Below are positions 34,068 through 45,040 of a stretch of 64,000 bases of DNA, piece after piece. The position numbers were made by a program, and so were the translations under genes. The notes beneath the pieces were generated by a model. That model searched no databases, had not been told where the DNA came from, and worked only from the letters and a program-made list of their open reading frames with translations. Numbering within the stretch: the stretch's first letter is position 1; each line of letters begins with the position of its first letter. Origin of the DNA: Macrocybe gigantea (Eukaryota > Basidiomycota > Agaricomycetes > Agaricales > Callistosporiaceae); contig SJRY01000252.1 in NCBI GenBank assembly GCA_011319805.1, positions 248,001 to 312,000 of the forward strand, given 5' to 3'.

Positions 34068-35848
34068 TCACACAGGGCATGGCCCATACTTCGCTGCTGA
34101 AACATGTGCCGCCAAGCCACTGGCGCTGGTCTTTGGAGTGAAGATTGATCCACCCTGCAGAACCTCAGTACAAAGTCGCACCGTGGATGGCTTGTCATAC
34201 GAACCTGATCAGGCGCATACCAGACGGAGCCTACATCATTGGACGCGCTGGTGCCGAAATGGAATACGCCTGAGGACTGATTGCCTAAGAATCTACTGTA
34301 TTTGGCCGTCCGCGACGCGCTGTTGGCCATGTCAAGGTAATACTGGACGTGCTTCGTCCAAATGCCCTGACATTGCTCGTGAACGACGTTGCGGAATTAT
34401 ATATCTCTTTCCTACCTTGAAAATTTGCTGAAAGGTCCGTTTGTAAAAGCTTCAGCCGTCATCTCGTACCAGTAGATTTACGAACCTGGTCCTGGTTGCA
34501 GACGGCACGCCCGCCTACAGCATCATCACAAGATTCTCGAAGGATAAAATTGTCCGTAAGGCGTGCAATGGTAGCATCCAGAGTAATCTCGGCTTGGTCC
34601 AGCAGTGACTGATCTCCTGTTGCAGCATATAGTGCCGCTAGACCTGAGGCAATTACGCCCTATTAGGAACACATTTAGCCATCAAGGAAGTACGATTCGA
34701 TTTATTCCATGATACCTGGTTGTACGTCCAAGTCGTCTATACCGCGTGCATCAGTTCAAGCGCACGGCAAGTCTTTTTAAAATTCCGACCCGCACACCTG
34801 ACCATTATTCTGGCAAGCATCATTCAAACCATCATTCCAAAGACCTGCCGAATTGCGCATTCCTGAATTCAGCACTGAAGAGGAGTTGGATTCAAGCACC
34901 ATAAAACATCGTATCGCGGCTTACTCCAGTTCCAGACCTGGTGGAGGCAAGCTTATAAGTGGAGACTGCTTTGAACAGATGTAGACGTTAACCGAACCTT
35001 CTTTGCATTGTCCAGATAAGGTTGGCCTCCGCCGCGCAAATACCCCGAAGCAGAAAGCAATAAGAAAAGCTCATTGGTGACGGCATTTTTATAAGTATGG
35101 GCAGTGGACCACCACACTATGTAAATCGTCTATAACACTTGAATGACCTACCCAAAAACGTGTATCTTACCTCCGCCACCGCAGACGCTGTCCCATTGCC
35201 CAGCAATGATATCGTATATCTTGCTAGCACTACCCTGAGTCTCGTATCAGTGTAAATGCCGCTTCCCCGCAATAACGAGCTTACAAGATACGCTGCGTTA
35301 CTTAAACCACGGTTCGCTTTATAATCGGCGATTTTCCACAACGCCAAGACGATCCACTTCGGAAAACATGTCAGTGTCCATTCTATTAGGAGTAGATGAA
35401 CGCACCCCTGCATCATCGTTGCTGCCCGCGAGTATGCTTTGCCAGTTCGTATTGCTGTTCAAAACTGACCTGCCTATGAATGAGTTGTCGGCAACGGACG
35501 CAAATTCGTTCGTCCCGGTCGCGAGCATGAAATTGTGCAAGTCTTCGAGGGTGTTCTGCAGCAAGTTCAATATTGGCTCAAAATACGCGGATTCGAGTAT
35601 ACCGCATCGGTCCAAAGCGAGCCCCCGTTGTACTGGCCAGTAGTGGTGCTGTAGTAATGGCTTTGCAAGCGATTGGCTACAATCTGCATCCCGTAAGAAA
35701 ACTAAATTGACACTGAAGGCATTGACGTGATCAAACATACGAGAGCGTTGTTAAGCGTTGCCTGACACTGCTGCCTTTTCTCGAGGCGCGCCAGCGATGG
35801 GGCAGTGAAGACAAAGAGAGCAAGGGCGACAGCAGATAACCAGCGCAT
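34068..35848 (-). CDS. secreted GH76 family glycoside hydrolase (alpha-1,6-mannanase type)
   Basis: Probably cleaves or remodels alpha-1,6-mannan outside the cell. Starts MRWLSAVALALFVFTAPSLA (signal peptide) at 35848 and continues RLEKR, a Kex2-like site. Family stretches include LQSHYYSTTTGQYNGGSLW, LEDLHNFMLATG, WIVLALWKIADYKANRG, ASKIYDIIAGQWDSVCGGG, WWSTAHTYKNAVTNELF, and near the end NDVGSVWYAPDQGGS and SASGLAAHVSAAKYGPC. Stop TGA at 34068-34070. About ten introns of around 50 bp; every junction I checked is in phase. No GPI signal is visible. Tail-to-tail with the Sec7 gene (182 bp between stops). Confidence 0.88.
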
Positions 35849-36475
35849 GGAAGGCGTTCATCTTTCAGTCCGATGGACATGTGTATTTATACCTGCAAGG
35901 ACCGAATGAGCATATGTATAGTAGACCAGAGTCACGATGTAGCAAGGGAACAAGCGACGCGTTCCGTGTGTCGCGACCGCCCTCCCTTGCCTTAGAAGTG
36001 TTTTAAATACATCAGTAATGCATCACCATGGCATTTGACTATAAGGCCTCATGAGGTTTGGGCGCCAGATGACACCAACCGCACGCACAAATGAGTAAGG
36101 ACCACAGGGGAGCAGTTGATGGTGAGTACGGAAGACACAATGCATGTTGTCACCTGCCTTGAAAGAAATGTGATACGAACCGCCCTACGACTTTTTCACG
36201 AGTAGGTAATGCTTCCTCTCCCACCTTGAATGTGCCCACGTGCGTGATCGTCGTCTGATGCTATGAGCTGCTGCTCGGCTTTTAACCTCCTTCGAGTCGT
36301 AAAATGACGCGGGACGAGAGAGCTTGTTAAGAACATGTGATGCTCATTGAGAAGAAAAATTAGATTCTCCGAATATGAATAGATACTAATATGCCATTAG
36401 ATGAACGGTATACGCAGCCTGTTGTAAGCTTTTGATTGTCAAGGTACTGTGCAATATTATGCTCCACCATATCTA
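35849..36475. other. intergenic region between GH76 and the first TDT gene
   Basis: 627 bp upstream of GH76 and downstream of the first TDT transporter, both on the minus strand. It should hold the GH76 promoter. No gene or repeat is visible. Confidence 0.4.
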
Positions 36476-37928
36476 TCATGCATCATTTGCAAGCGTTTCT
36501 TGCACGGTCGCAGATAGGGGGTCGTCTAGTTTCACTGCGATGGATACTGGTGAAGTCGCAAGACATGGCGCTACGAATATTGTGGTATCCCAAACAACTG
36601 GTATCGTCTTGAGCAAAACGTATATCCAAAGCAAGAAAACCAGGCCTGACAAGAGATCAGCAGGGCAGCGCTTCCCCCAGATTTTCACGACTCACATGAC
36701 CAGATTGCTCCAAAATAATGGAAAAAGGGACTGTTCAACACCTCGCCGAGTTGCACAGAAAGCAACGCAAACACGCCGTTAGGGAATATAGTTCCCCAAT
36801 ATGCGAGTGCGAAGGGGATTCTTTCTCGCTTGATTGCGGCATAGACAGAGATGAGGGAGATCGCGATCCACGCTATTCCCATCGACCACAGAATCCAGGC
36901 TCCGCCAAAACAGGCCGCATAGATCGTCTGTCCTGCAATGGCCCGTGGAATGAGGCTTTCCTCGAGGTGAAATTGGAGCAGCTTCACCACATTCGAGCCG
37001 TTTATTAGTAACGAGAAACCACCTTGACCTAGAGGACCGAGGACGATGAACGCCGAAAGGATCAGGCCGGAATCAGGAGGCCCGTGCAATATCAGCCGCG
37101 TCAAGTACACAGTGATAACCATCAAGGCCAGAGACAGCCCCATGATGAGCGAAGCGAGCGAAACGCCCGTGGAGATGGCAGCCGCATGTTGCGAGACGTC
37201 CAGCAATGACTCCGCCAATAGACCGCCCGTCGATGAAGCGACTATCAGTGTGACCATAGGAAGAACCCAGACGGAGGCCATTTTAGCGAGAGAGTGAGAA
37301 TGCGAAGTCATCCTGAACATGCTGCAAGTAAGCACAGAGCGAACCATGGCGTGAAGGGATGTGAGGACGTACATGATATAAAGCATTCCAAAAGCAGTCA
37401 TAAAAGATATCCAGAGGTCCGCCCACCACAATCCCCAGAGTGTATAAAGGTATCCCGACCCTCCAAAAGACCATCGCTGGTATACTGTCAAGGCGCTATT
37501 GATCAACGTCGTTACGCCCATAGGAAAAGCCCCGATGAACAGGCTCTGGGCCGGATGCGAAAGCATCTTGCGCCACATCTTAACGTCGAAAAAGGAAATA
37601 ATCGAGTTTAGTGCATACTCAACTGAGCTGTATGCTGAAGACAGACCTCTGGAAACATCCAATACCGGGCGACCGTCATCACAGATATTAGGATGAAGAA
37701 CAAGAGGTTCAAGAAGAACACGACGAGGGAGAGGATTTCCAATGTTAGGGAACCTGCCCCGAAATGAAAGCGTGCAACCAAGGCCGAAACGGAGCCAGTC
37801 CCCATGATGACAGTATACCATGCTGGCGTGAAATTTCTGAAGGCGTCAGCAGGTGGAGCACAGGAGCACGTACGACTTGGAATCTACCTTATGCACTCCC
37901 GCAGCGTCTTTGTATGAGCACGATACAT
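36476..37928 (-). CDS. TDT/SLAC1-family transporter (Ssu1/Mae1-like), copy 1
   Basis: Plasma-membrane transporter of the tellurite-resistance/dicarboxylate superfamily with ten predicted membrane helices; fungal members export sulfite (Ssu1) or carry malate (Mae1). Starts MYRAHTKTLRECIR at 37928, then an intron in the Arg codon before NFTPAWYTVIMGTGSV. Further family motifs are VARYWMFPE, HPAQSLFIGAFPMG, WVLPMVTLIVASSTGG, LGPLGQGGFSLL, and AYWGTIFPNGVFALLSVQLG. A final intron gives a last helix (LVFLLWIYVLLKTIP) and the stop at 36476-36478. All frames close without correction. The second copy lies 418 bp upstream on the same strand. The substrate cannot be told from sequence. Confidence 0.88.
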
Positions 37929-38345
37929 GGTCGAGGGTTACGGCGCGGGCAATGCCTATGGGAAAGGATAGAAAATGGGACGAGTTTCAAGTGGATACTT
38001 GAGGCATCCCTGATGACTCGGCTGGCCCCAATTCCGAATGCAAAATCGATGCAATTCCGAATTCGTGGACAACGGATCTTGACAGTCCAGAAAATTTCCA
38101 TGTCACGGTGAGACATGAGGAGACTTCGAGAATATAATGCCAGACCAGACCAGGGTGCGTGGTTATTCGGAGAAGTGACCATTCCTACGAACAGTACGAC
38201 CGAAGGTCACAGGACAATGACAGATCTGATCATGTGGATAGGGACAGTATATAATTCATGTTACTCTATGGAAACGTCTATAAGGTATTCTAACATGGTA
38301 TCTAATGGCGATCTTCTGTGATATTAACTGGTAGAACCAACAGGC

Positions 38346-39906
38346 TCAGGCTGGATTTTTGTTCGACTCTTTCCGTCGAGGGATGTAGGGGATGTGAAAG
38401 TGGAAGGTCTTTGTCTGTCTTGCCAATTGAGCGAGATCTACGTTCTCTAGCGCAGGCGCTTCAAATATAGTTCCGTCGCGCATGAGTGCTACCGTGTTCA
38501 CCACGCAGAACGACCAGAGAACCATTGTCGCAATGGCACATATTGCACCGTATATTCGAAAAAACCTCGAATCGAAAATTGTGGACAGGCCGATGGTGAA
38601 GTTAGCATAAACACCCTGTGCCGTTCAGACTATGTGTAACCAAGACGAAGAGTGCTCTCTTACATTTGGAAAGACGAGCCCCCAAAAGCTCAATCTGAAA
38701 GATAAAGGCCCATGGCGGGCAGCGTGCGTGATAGCAAGCAAGGCGTACAAAATCCACATCGAAGCAAGCGACCACATCACGAAAGCGATACATGTACAGA
38801 CAACGTAGATCGTCTCGCCAGCGTTGCCAGAGTGGAGGAATTCAGCGTTCCCAAATTTCAAGGGAAGGATCGTTTTGAGGCTTTGGCCGATGAGGAGAAT
38901 AGTGTAGCCCGATTGGCCTGTTGGGCCGAGAGGCATGAAGACCGACATCGTGGACCCGCCTTGGGGGAGGCCGAAAAGGATAAGTCGTAAAAGGTAGATC
39001 GTAGCATCATCAAAACGAGTGTCAGACCAACGGTGACGAGGAAGATGGAGGCAGCGGCAGTGACAAGTGCATGCAAAGTAGAGTACTTCGTCAGAACTTG
39101 CGCAAGAACTGCGCCCGTGGAAGACGAGACAACCAAAGTACAACTGGGAGCAACCAGATGGTGGTCATGCATTCCAAAGAATGTCTTTGATTCACAACCC
39201 TGCGGAGGGATGAGGGCCTGAAAACTTATAGATGCAAAGAAAAAGTAAAATGGACTGACATGAGGTGCACGATTCCCCAGCAGCACATGGCGACACCCCA
39301 ATTTCCACCCACCATGCACTCCATAAAAAGTACAAGAACGGTCTGCCACCGAAGTTGTACTCACGGTGTATGAGCCCGGCAGCAACGTTGATGAGGGTTG
39401 CAGCACTCATCGGACAGCAACTTAGGTATAGGCTGGAGACTGGATGGTTGAGCACCAACGTCCACAAGGAGGGATACATCCAGTAACGGGCGACGGAAAG
39501 GAACGTGAAGAGGATGAACAGCGCCAGATTGAGGAAGAAAAATACCAGTGAGAATACCTCATCAGGTCTGTACCCTGTCCATAGGGAAACGACATAAAAA
39601 GGATGCTAACGACACCCGTTCCTAGTAGCAAAAATGGTCAGTTATTTTTGTATGTGAAAGAGCTCACTTGAAGACAGAAGCTTCCTCTGATCGCTAAAAG
39701 CGTGAGCAGGGTCGGCCGAAGTCCCAGGAGGTGAGTTTTATGGAGAGATTGGAGCAACGCACCCATTGTTACGGCGTACCATATTGGCGTAAAATTTCTA
39801 CAAAAGGTTGGTCGTGAGTGACGGTGACCGAAGTTGATGAAAGATGGAAAGGTGCATGCCTGATAACCTCCAAAGGTGATTTCGGGACCAGAACATCATC
39901 GTGCAT
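38346..39906 (-). CDS. TDT/SLAC1-family transporter, copy 2, four apparent frameshifts
   Basis: Tandem paralogue of the gene at 36476. Starts MHDDVLVPKSPLEV at 39906; the intron before NFTPIWYAVTMG occupies the same place as in copy 1 but has a GC donor (AGGCATGC). Comparison with copy 1 shows the reading frame slipping by one missing base at 39584-39586, 39296-39299, near 39139 and near 39005. Between these points the protein is well conserved and of equal length: VFFFLNLALFILFTFLSVAR, WWVEIG, MTTIWLLPVV, VVSSSTGA, TIYLLRLILFGLP, MPLGPTGQSGYT and SFWGLVFPN. The last exon codes GVYANFTIGLSTIFDSR and ends RKESNKNPA at TGA 38346-38348. Either the sequence has errors or this is a young pseudogene. 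I favour errors, because other genes here show the same defect. Confidence 0.8.
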
Positions 39907-40053
39907 GACGATCGCTGCTGAATCGACCGGAGATATCAACTTGATTGTTCACTTGAATTCCGTGTTACGCAAATTTCTTTGTTACGTAATTGACTGATCG
40001 GTAGGTGATCGTGCCAAGTTTGGAAGGTGCTGTTCGTCCACTGAACGTCAACC

Positions 40054-41831
40054 ATGGCCAGCTCACAGGAAGCAATCCAGGAGCCATCGCTTCCTTCCCA
40101 GACTGCTCCTACTGAGGGTGTGTCCAAGATGGAGGCACCAGGAGAGCCTACAAATACGAGCACCGTTTCCGGAGATTCTGCATTCTCACCCCAGAGCCAG
40201 GTTCCTCCTGCTATGGCTGAATCCTCCAAATCCAAAGGAGCTAGCGAGGACAACGCCAAGCGACAGTCTAAACCGGCGCTCCCAAACGTTATGTTTCGTC
40301 ATTTTTCCCTCCGCACTTTCTCGTTCTCTCAGCCGCGCGAGGAGCACAAACCTATCGTTTCGACGACACAGGACCATGAGAGAAAGAAACTCGCAACCAT
40401 CGCCTTTTCAAAGCGCTTCATTAAGATTCGCAGCGCAGAAAAACGCGCAAAGGAATCTGCCCTGGTCGTCAGAGCTCTCATTGTCGGCCCCCCGCCGTTG
40501 CTTCACCCAAGGTTACCTCGATGTATGCCAAGCCGCAGCTGAACAAGATCAAGTCGCAACTCATACAACCGAAGTCGGCCAACAAGGTTATAGCGCAACT
40601 CCGCGCCCTGTCTCCCAGAGATGAGCCTGCAGCCTCCAAAGACTCCTCGAAAGCCTCCAAAGCCGGAAATGCTGGAGGGCTAATTCACGCCGTCTGTTTA
40701 GAGCACTCTGACGCAGAAGAGGACGAAATTCACTTTTCGCGCCTCGCTAGTGAGGATACGGAAGACCCTAAGGCAGCTCTTGTTTCGAAACCTGCTGACA
40801 TCTCTTTCGCTCCGCTCGACAAACTCAGTGAAGTGTTTAACGACATGCATATAGTGGATTTGGTCACCTCCCCGGACCTGGGACTTGGCCAGCCGGGGAA
40901 TGGTGACGGGGTTCTGGCAGGAGCCGTACCCACCGCGGAGACTGTCATCAGAGGCATCGAAATGATCACGCCTCAGTTGATGGCCCTTGGATATGCTACC
41001 GGACAGTCCGTCATGCCAAATCATACAGGTTATGCTCCCAAATCGTTTGTCTTTTACTCTACTGAATGTAATGGTCAGGAATATACCCCCCGAAGGACCG
41101 CATGTCAGTTCTGACCTGTAAGTGGTTACGCCATAGTCCTGCATACACAAAGCTGACCGATTCTAGATTGGTGGGGTCTAGAACTTGTCCTCCCACCTCC
41201 CTCGCTGGCATACCTCGCTGTTAGTGCAGTTTTTCGCTGTAACCTGCAATAACGCTGACCTGCCGACTCTATTTACAGAATGCTAAATCGATTGCCGGCA
41301 CTGTCGTCAACTTTCTGACCGCCCTCTCAATGGCTTACAATGGTGTTCGGGAGATTATGCCTTTCGTTCGCTACATAGCGCAGTTCATCGACTATGAATT
41401 CAACGTAATCAAGGCTCAGGACCAAGGGAATGGGGTTGTCTGTGCCGCCACCTGGTATATATACAATCTTCTGTAGTGCGGCTCAATGCTAATGGGCTTT
41501 ATGATCCAGGATTATGCCTGCTGCAATGGTACATTACCTGTCTTTGATTCGTGCTTATATCTTTGTTCACGCCGTAAATCCGCAGGTCCCTCGTCCTTGG
41601 GACTTCCCAGACCCTCCTACGGAGACAATCCTTCCCATAGATGACAAGGCACCCAAGTCCGACGGCCCAGCAAGTAACCCACCCGATGTGCCGAAACCCC
41701 CTTTGGAGACTTCACCAACGCCTTTGCCTCTGCCCACTCTACCCCTCCCTCTCTCCCCAGCTCAAGCTGTGATGATTGAATCAACCACTGCGGATGGATC
41801 CATCGCAGTCGCCGCTTCCTCGGATGCATAA
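40054..41831 (+). CDS. conserved orphan protein, frameshifted
   Basis: Not assigned to a named family, although the C-terminal half looks like a protein I associate with other Agaricomycetes. Starts MASSQEAIQEP at 40054, only 147 bp from the divergent TDT start. The N-terminal third is disordered, with a segment RHFSLRTFSFSQPREEHKP. A run of six C (40488-40493) must gain one base to join ALIVGPP to AVASPKVTSMYAKPQLNK. Introns near 41028, 41117 and 41225 lead to a conserved region (YWWGLELVLPPPSLAYL, SIAGTVVNFLTALS, GVREIMPFVRYIAQFIDYEF and GVVCAATWIMPAAMVPRPWD), part of it hydrophobic enough to be membrane-associated. The tail is proline-rich and ends AAASSDA at 41831. Possible role unknown. 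Confidence 0.75.
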
Positions 41832-42195
41832 TCAACCATCCTCTGCTCCGTTTCATCATGGTCTATCATTTTTGTTCTTATCAGTTTACGACATTCATGA
41901 TCATACCTCATAGCCTTAGTGGATACCCATTCGTTTTTCTGGACCTCTTCAGGATACCCGTTGTCGTTCTTTTCTTCCACGTCCTCTATCGAGTTAGCAT
42001 ACATTCCCTGCATTGAAACCAGGAATAATCGGTTGACGTTCAAAAAGTCTCTTCAAATGTGAAAGCCTTGGCCGTTTGTACTTCATGCTTGAAGATTCAA
42101 GAAACCAACAAGCCCTGATTCCAATTTGACATAGAACGACTACAGGATCTTCGCCTGAATACACTAATATGTAGTGGGTGGTAACAAGTCAATAA
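41832..42195. other. intergenic region, tail-to-tail
   Basis: 364 bp between the stops of the orphan and the I9 inhibitor gene. It presumably holds both 3' UTRs; nothing else is visible. Confidence 0.4.
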
Positions 42196-42645
42196 TCACT
42201 GCGTCGTGACGACACCATCCGGTTCTTTGAATAGGAAGCGTGAGTGAGGGTACTGATCTGAACCATTTCATATAAGCATCTGACCGATGTATTCAATGAG
42301 ATCGTCGCCCTGCAGGTTCTGGAAGTAGTCATCCGGTATTTGAGCTGCGAAGCCCTGAAACGAATCGTGTCAAAGATTATCGATCAGATGCAGTGATCAA
42401 CGTACCTTGAGGATACTATCATATTGGTTGGTGACATTTCCGCCTTCCCAGGTGTAAGTCGGCCAGACAGATTTGCTCGTCAAGAATGAGATGACATACC
42501 ATTCTTGTTCACCTCCTCCGCATATTGCTTGATCTGCTCATCGGTGGCATGGGATTTGAAAACGACGATGTATTCTAGCGCAGAACGTCATGATAAGATA
42601 CGCAGGAACTACAGATTGGATGTAATCACTCTGCGGTTGGGACAT
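42196..42645 (-). CDS. small I9-family proteinase inhibitor (Pbi2-like)
   Basis: Seventy-five-residue protein resembling the free-standing subtilisin propeptide-type inhibitors of fungi, such as yeast Pbi2, which inhibits vacuolar proteinase B and takes part in vacuole fusion. Five very small exons, 42645-42630, 42574-42500, 42443-42406, 42354-42285 and 42224-42196, sum to 228 nt with all phases correct. The sequence MSQPQKYIVVFKSHATDE, KQYAEEVNKNGGNV, YDSILKGFAAQIP and YIEPDGVVTTQ covers the whole I9 fold and ends in the short acidic-to-TTQ tail. No signal peptide, so cytosolic. A continuous ORF search misses this gene because the longest exon is only 75 nt. Confidence 0.9.
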
Positions 42646-42927
42646 TGTTGCTCGCGTACGAGTGGAGTCGACTGTGAAAGCGCGGATCTGACGCCAAGAT
42701 CGGAGCATCATAAGGACCCAGGTCAGGAACCTATAAGCAGTCCACAACACCAAACAAAGTCTGAGACGGTCGAAAGAGAAGACATGATTCTCAGCAAAAG
42801 CTCCACGCATATAAATGAATGTCAAAAGCGCGCAAGAGATGCGATGATCAATGTTAATGAGTCGAGCATTGAAGGGCACGGTGCTGTCACTTAGATTAGT
42901 GTATAATCGCAAAAGAACGTATGAATG

Positions 42928-44518
42928 TCAGGGACAGCAAAAGCATTTAGCAAAAAAAAAAAGTCGAGTTACGGTTGACGGTTGATGAGTTTTTCCTTTA
43001 GCCACCTTTACGCTGGCGTTGATTTTAAGAACTTGTTTAGTTTTTGTTCCGTCAACGCAAAAGGCGCAAATAGGCCGGAAGCCTTCAACGGGTCGCTCTT
43101 CATACGGTCTTTTGTATGAAGTGAATGCATTCATGTCAATGGGCTGAATCATATCATACGGATTCAGAAGCTGAAACCATCTCTCTGCCATGTAACTCAC
43201 CAGGAATAAACCGCCAGGCCTGGCTCTTTCTTGTCTCTTTAGGAGAAAGAATAACAGACGTGCCAGGGCAAGAGTTGCCTTCGGCAAGGTCCATGGCCAC
43301 TGCCCCGGGAATTGCAGTCCTAGGAAAGAAAATACTAGCGTTTGATTAAAATCAAAATCAAGCCATGTAAAGGAGAACGGCAGCATAAAGATCGCTTGCC
43401 TGAATACAGAAGGATCTTGTTCAAAAGGATCTGGTGCAATAGCCCATGGGGCTCCTTGCCCGTCTTCTGCAATGACCTGTTTGCCATATTCTGGACGTCC
43501 CTTCAAGGTCATGTGTTTTCCGCTACTTTTGCTGACTATCTGCCAGAGTGTTCCGTATGGCTTCAGAATCCACTGTAATTCCATAGTAAGCTTATGATAG
43601 GATCGAAGAAAGCATGAGAACCGAACTTTCTGATTGTCGCCTCCATGAGGAGTCCATCCTATAACTATAAGATTTCATGTAACACAGAGTCTGAATGCAA
43701 TATTGGCCAGGTCTGAGGGCGGTCTTAACTGGAATGATTATCTGAACCAGAGAGATCCAGCGCAGTGCCACTCTTGACATTGATGATCTGATAAACCCCA
43801 TCGGCATGAATGCTCACTCTGTCATGGACTGATTTATGCGTATCACGTACATCAGCTCGTGAGTTCAGGATTTATTTGGCGAGACTTACCTTCTTTGACG
43901 AGCCATGTTTGGCTTGTCTCCGGTGATTTTTTCGAAAGAATGATTGGTGTATAGGGCGACGATAGACCTCCAACGAGATTCATGTTGATTAGTCCTGGCG
44001 CTGTCGAGCTGGGCACATAAATTCTGCATGATTGGGAATCAATGATGAATACCAGTCACGGTGATGACACATATGCTTAAACTATGAAGATATACCTGTA
44101 GGTCGTATGGTCCTCATCATCCAGCCGGATGTCCCATGCAAAGGGAGTACTTCCGACAATCACGGCTTTGCCATATTCCGGGTGACCCATGATAGTGAGA
44201 TATTTAGTGTTATCCGCTTTGCTTTTCATTAACCAAAGGTTTCCGTATTTCTTCAAGATCCACTGTAGTGTTCATGTTATAACGATGGTACAGAAATGTA
44301 GATCAGTCGGCAGTAAGTGGGGCAGTGAAGAAATATAGAACTTTCTGACGGTCGCTGTTATTGGGAGTGTTCCCGGTCACTAGACAAAGTGTTTTAACGA
44401 GGAGAATGACAGGCCATTGACAAGACGACGCACCGGTCTCAGAACCAGAGAGATCGATAGCGGTTCCGCCTTTCACACTGATAAATTCGTAGATAGCACC
44501 GTCACGAAAATTAACCAT
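42928..44518 (-). CDS. two-module RicinB-like (beta-trefoil) lectin
   Basis: Cytosolic carbohydrate-binding protein of the fungal RicinB-like type. Starts MVNFRDGAIYEFISVKGG at 44518; no signal peptide. Two modules of about 145 residues follow each other. Module 1 has GTAIDLSGSE, QKWILKKYGNLW and SQTWLV; module 2 has GTALDLSGSD, QKWILKPYGTLW and SQAWRF; the Q-x-W motifs are typical of beta-trefoils. Introns after QK and within the Arg codon of YR/FR fall at the same positions in both modules, showing an internal duplication. Module 2 uses a GC donor (AGGCAAGC at 43399). After module 2 the frame continues for about 80 residues of unrelated Lys-rich sequence ending KCFCCP, with stop at 42928. 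The tail might be a mis-modelled end. No catalytic toxin domain is present. Confidence 0.82.
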
Positions 44519-45040
44519 CTTGGCAGCGATCAAGAGGTCTGCAGATGCAGAGGTGCTTGCATGCAAGGTAGACCGCCTCAAGAGGCTTTACAACTGAAGT
44601 ATATGACTATGTTTGGTGTGAGAACATAATGGCTGTCAGGATCCGACAGCAAACATTGTTTCTCAGAAATCAGATCGTATCTGATAAGTCTTGGATCACG
44701 TAGAAAGAATGTTTGGCTTTATGACACTGAACAAGTCTCAAGGAACTGCCACTACAGCTTGCAAATCACATCCACGCTCTCTGATCCTTCATTTCAGCTC
44801 AGAATATCTGTCACATCTGACCATTTAGGTCGGGTTGACACCGCTGCTTCTCGCTTTCATGCGACGAAATATCGGCAAAAATATGTTGTGAAGATTCCAC
44901 CAACTTCCCGAGAATCTCCCCTGTGATCTTGTCGGATCCCTGCCAATACTGCGATTTTAAGCCGACAGCTGGATATATACGGAAGAAGCTCTCCTCAATG
45001 GCCCTATTTTTTTTACAGCCAGAGCTCCATCTTCAAAGAT
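44519..45040. promoter_or_regulatory. divergent promoter region of the lectin and the CBM1 gene
   Basis: 522 bp between divergent start codons. A TATATA motif near 44972 lies about 65 bp upstream of the CBM1 ATG. No gene is recognisable. Confidence 0.4.
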
